From Triops longicaudatus (lineage: Eukaryota > Arthropoda > Branchiopoda > Notostraca > Triopsidae): a stretch of 64,000 bases of DNA. Numbering within the stretch: position 1 is the stretch's first letter; each line of letters begins with the position of its first letter. A model generated the notes under the pieces. It made no database searches. It saw only the letters and a list, made by a program, of their open reading frames with translations, and was not told where the DNA came from. The stretch is from assembly GCA_022885665.1 (NCBI GenBank), contig JAGQDJ010000084.1, forward strand, positions 1 through 64,000. Direction: 5' to 3'. Below are positions 62,176-64,000 of the stretch, piece after piece. The position numbers and the translations under genes were made by a program.

Positions 62176-64000
62176 TGAGTCACTCACAACTAGTTGACGC
62201 GTTTGGGAATTACTATGGGGAAGCTACCGAAAGATGGCTATGTACAGTGTTACAGTCTAGGTACTTCGGATATTGAGACATGCCAGAGTATACCGAAGTA
62301 GCACGCAGGCCTCTCCTTATGAATTTTTCGATACCATTCTAAAATGTGTTCGGGCACAAGCTGATTTATATGTTCGGTCAGAACCTTTGGACACCACACA
62401 TGGGCGCGGAATTTGAACAGAATGTGAAAGCGCATTTAAAAAAGTAGATCGATATAAACGTAAAAGATCGATATCTAATGCAAGGAACCACACAATTAGC
62501 GGGAAAATCGGAGCATTTCGCATTTGAACAGGACTTACAAGATTGCAGAATTGAGATTTCGAGTAACTGCAGATAAAAGGTTGGTGACCAAGTCAACCAT
62601 TTAATTACGTAATGACGAGCCGAGGGACCTAAATAATAGAAAGGGAACTAATACAAACTGACAAGTTTCAGGTCAGTGTGAATTAACTTGGACTTCAATG
62701 TTGCGCTTTCCCTTCGGTTAACGATTAATAATGAAGCGTAAAGGTGTTTTCAATTATTTCCTTAGGGTCAGAAGTTTCACGACGAACACAAAAATGGCTA
62801 ACTCGTACTGCATTACTTTGTATTTAACTCAATAAGAACTGTACATTGGTTTCGGTGAAACTTTTTTTTATAATATAATACCTGAAAGCTGATCTGCACA
62901 TGCTAAACCAACGAACGTTACACAGCGCTCCATTGTGGAATTTTTTCTTAGGAAGTAGCGAAAACTTTGACCACTAACATTATAATGCATTTAAAAAGAT
63001 GATTTGTGTCTTAAAGAATTAAAATACTTCTACTGAAAAGAAAACCTTAGCTTGTAAATAGCATAACTATCGTTTGAAAATTTGAATCGTGAAACAAGAG
63101 CGTCGTGCACTATAACTTGCATGAAAGCGCGAAATTCGAATGATAACGGAAACCATCCCCGTTTTGTTTTCTCTCAAGAAGATCTCTCGGACGTACAGTG
63201 ACCCCCCCCCCCCATTTACGTGGTCTCCTTTAACGCGGTTTCAGTTTTATGTGGTCGGAAATTTCGTAATTTTTTTGCTAAAAGTTACACGAAACACGGT
63301 ATTGTAGCTCAAAATTTACCTGCTCTTATTTTGTTTCAACATTTCAACAGAACAAGTATTTGGGCCCTAAAAAGCGATATTACGAAGATTCGCGGGTGTA
63401 GAAAACCGGTGTAAAAGTGTCATTTATAACAGGCAGCATTTAATTTCTGTGATTTGCAATATCCTTTAAAGCATTCCAGTCAGGGCCGAATTTCCTGTAA
63501 GGACAACCTAGGCCTAAGCCAAGGGCATAGCAGAAAGGGCGGAGTGAAGGGAGGGGCGCAAAATAAAAGTGACAACTAAAATATTTACAAACTGTTCATT
63601 GCTATTCTGAAAAGGTTACATAAAAGCTTTTCTTACTATATTAAGTAAATTTAGCGGTACATTTACGTTGTCTTACTAATTGGTTTTCTAAGTCTCCTGA
63701 TTTGATCAGCCGAAATTGAACTAAACGCAAAAATTCGTCGAATATATTGTACTTCCGCACAGATTTGGAACCCGCGCTGTGTGACGAACTTGTATATCTG
63801 ATAATTCACGTAACTTAAAGCAAGTGAAGAGTTTTCGTTACATAAAGGGCGCAAAATGAAATTTCTACTTAAGATAGGGAGACAAAATGTCCCTGTTTGA
63901 GCTGGACAGCACCGATTTTTTGCCGTTTTTGAGAGTCCCGTTCTTTTTTTTTTTCAAAAATATTAGTTTTGACTATTTTTCGAAGGAAATAAAAATGTGT
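62176..64000. other. 5' flank of RNF8 to window end
   Basis: This presumably starts with the RNF8 promoter. Around 63195-63260 the text 'tttacgtggtctcctttaacgcgg' resembles Tigger-type termini, and 63480 'tcagggccgaattt' resembles ends of other arthropod DNA elements. No gene is recognised. Confidence 0.4.
63195..63420. mobile_element. Possible Tigger/pogo-like remnant
   Basis: A 'cccccc' run is followed by repeated 'acgtggt'/'aacgcggt' words, a pattern typical of Tigger-type DNA transposon ends. No transposase or TA duplication was seen. Confidence 0.35.

Noticed and set aside
1..64000. CRISPR arrays, bacterial operons, rRNA genes
   Set aside because: No regular direct-repeat/spacer pattern, no Shine-Dalgarno-led gene runs and no rRNA-like sequence were seen; the genes are spliced eukaryotic genes.

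Overview
This is a eukaryotic nuclear window: AT-rich, with short spliced exons, consensus GT-AG introns, and no operons or ribosome-binding sites. Many degenerate TTAGG/CCTAA-like stretches, together with Ty3/gypsy, BEL/Pao, Polinton-like, hAT and Tigger-like remnants, suggest an arthropod. That assignment is an inference from repeat flavour and gene set; I cannot name the species.

Layout. (1) 1806-11162, minus: PHRF1-type nuclear protein (RING, PHD, long SR/charged exon, C-terminal CTD-binding-like domain), modelled as 7 exons and 1891 aa. (2) 11163-14172: intergenic, with a MITE-like element carrying terminal inverted repeats (13200-13745). (3) 14173-27491, minus: DENND5-type Rab exchange factor (DENN, RUN, PLAT, RUN), modelled as 22 exons and 1318 aa, including one GC-AG intron. 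(4) 28212-31148, plus: tyrosylprotein sulfotransferase (TPST), 6 exons, 376 aa, divergent from DENND5 across about 720 bp. (5) 32.3-44 kb: a transposon graveyard. It holds a LINE RNase H remnant, a broken Ty3/gypsy element, a BEL/Pao gag, a Polinton-like integrase split by a solo LTR with a 4-bp target duplication, a second gypsy RT remnant with LTR and primer-binding site, and a second copy of the MITE-like repeat. (6) 47234-49725, plus: SEC14-like lipid-transfer protein, 8 exons, 268 aa, lacking the usual GOLD domain. (7) 51134-52951, plus: intronless BED-finger gene derived from a hAT transposase, with apparently lost catalytic residues. (8) 53248-62175, minus: RNF8-type ubiquitin ligase (FHA, coiled coil, RING), 9 exons, 686 aa, with an unexpected C-terminal CCHC zinc knuckle. 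A 194-bp hAT MITE with a perfect 8-bp target duplication sits in one of its introns.

The genes are unrelated housekeeping or regulatory genes (nuclear transcription/ubiquitin, Rab trafficking, Golgi sulfation, lipid transfer, DNA-damage ubiquitin signalling); no operon-like or co-functional cluster is evident. All exon models were built by hand from splice consensus, reading-frame continuity and family recognition. Every exon set sums to an intact frame, but none has transcript support here. The most novel candidates are the RNF8-CCHC fusion and the domesticated hAT gene.
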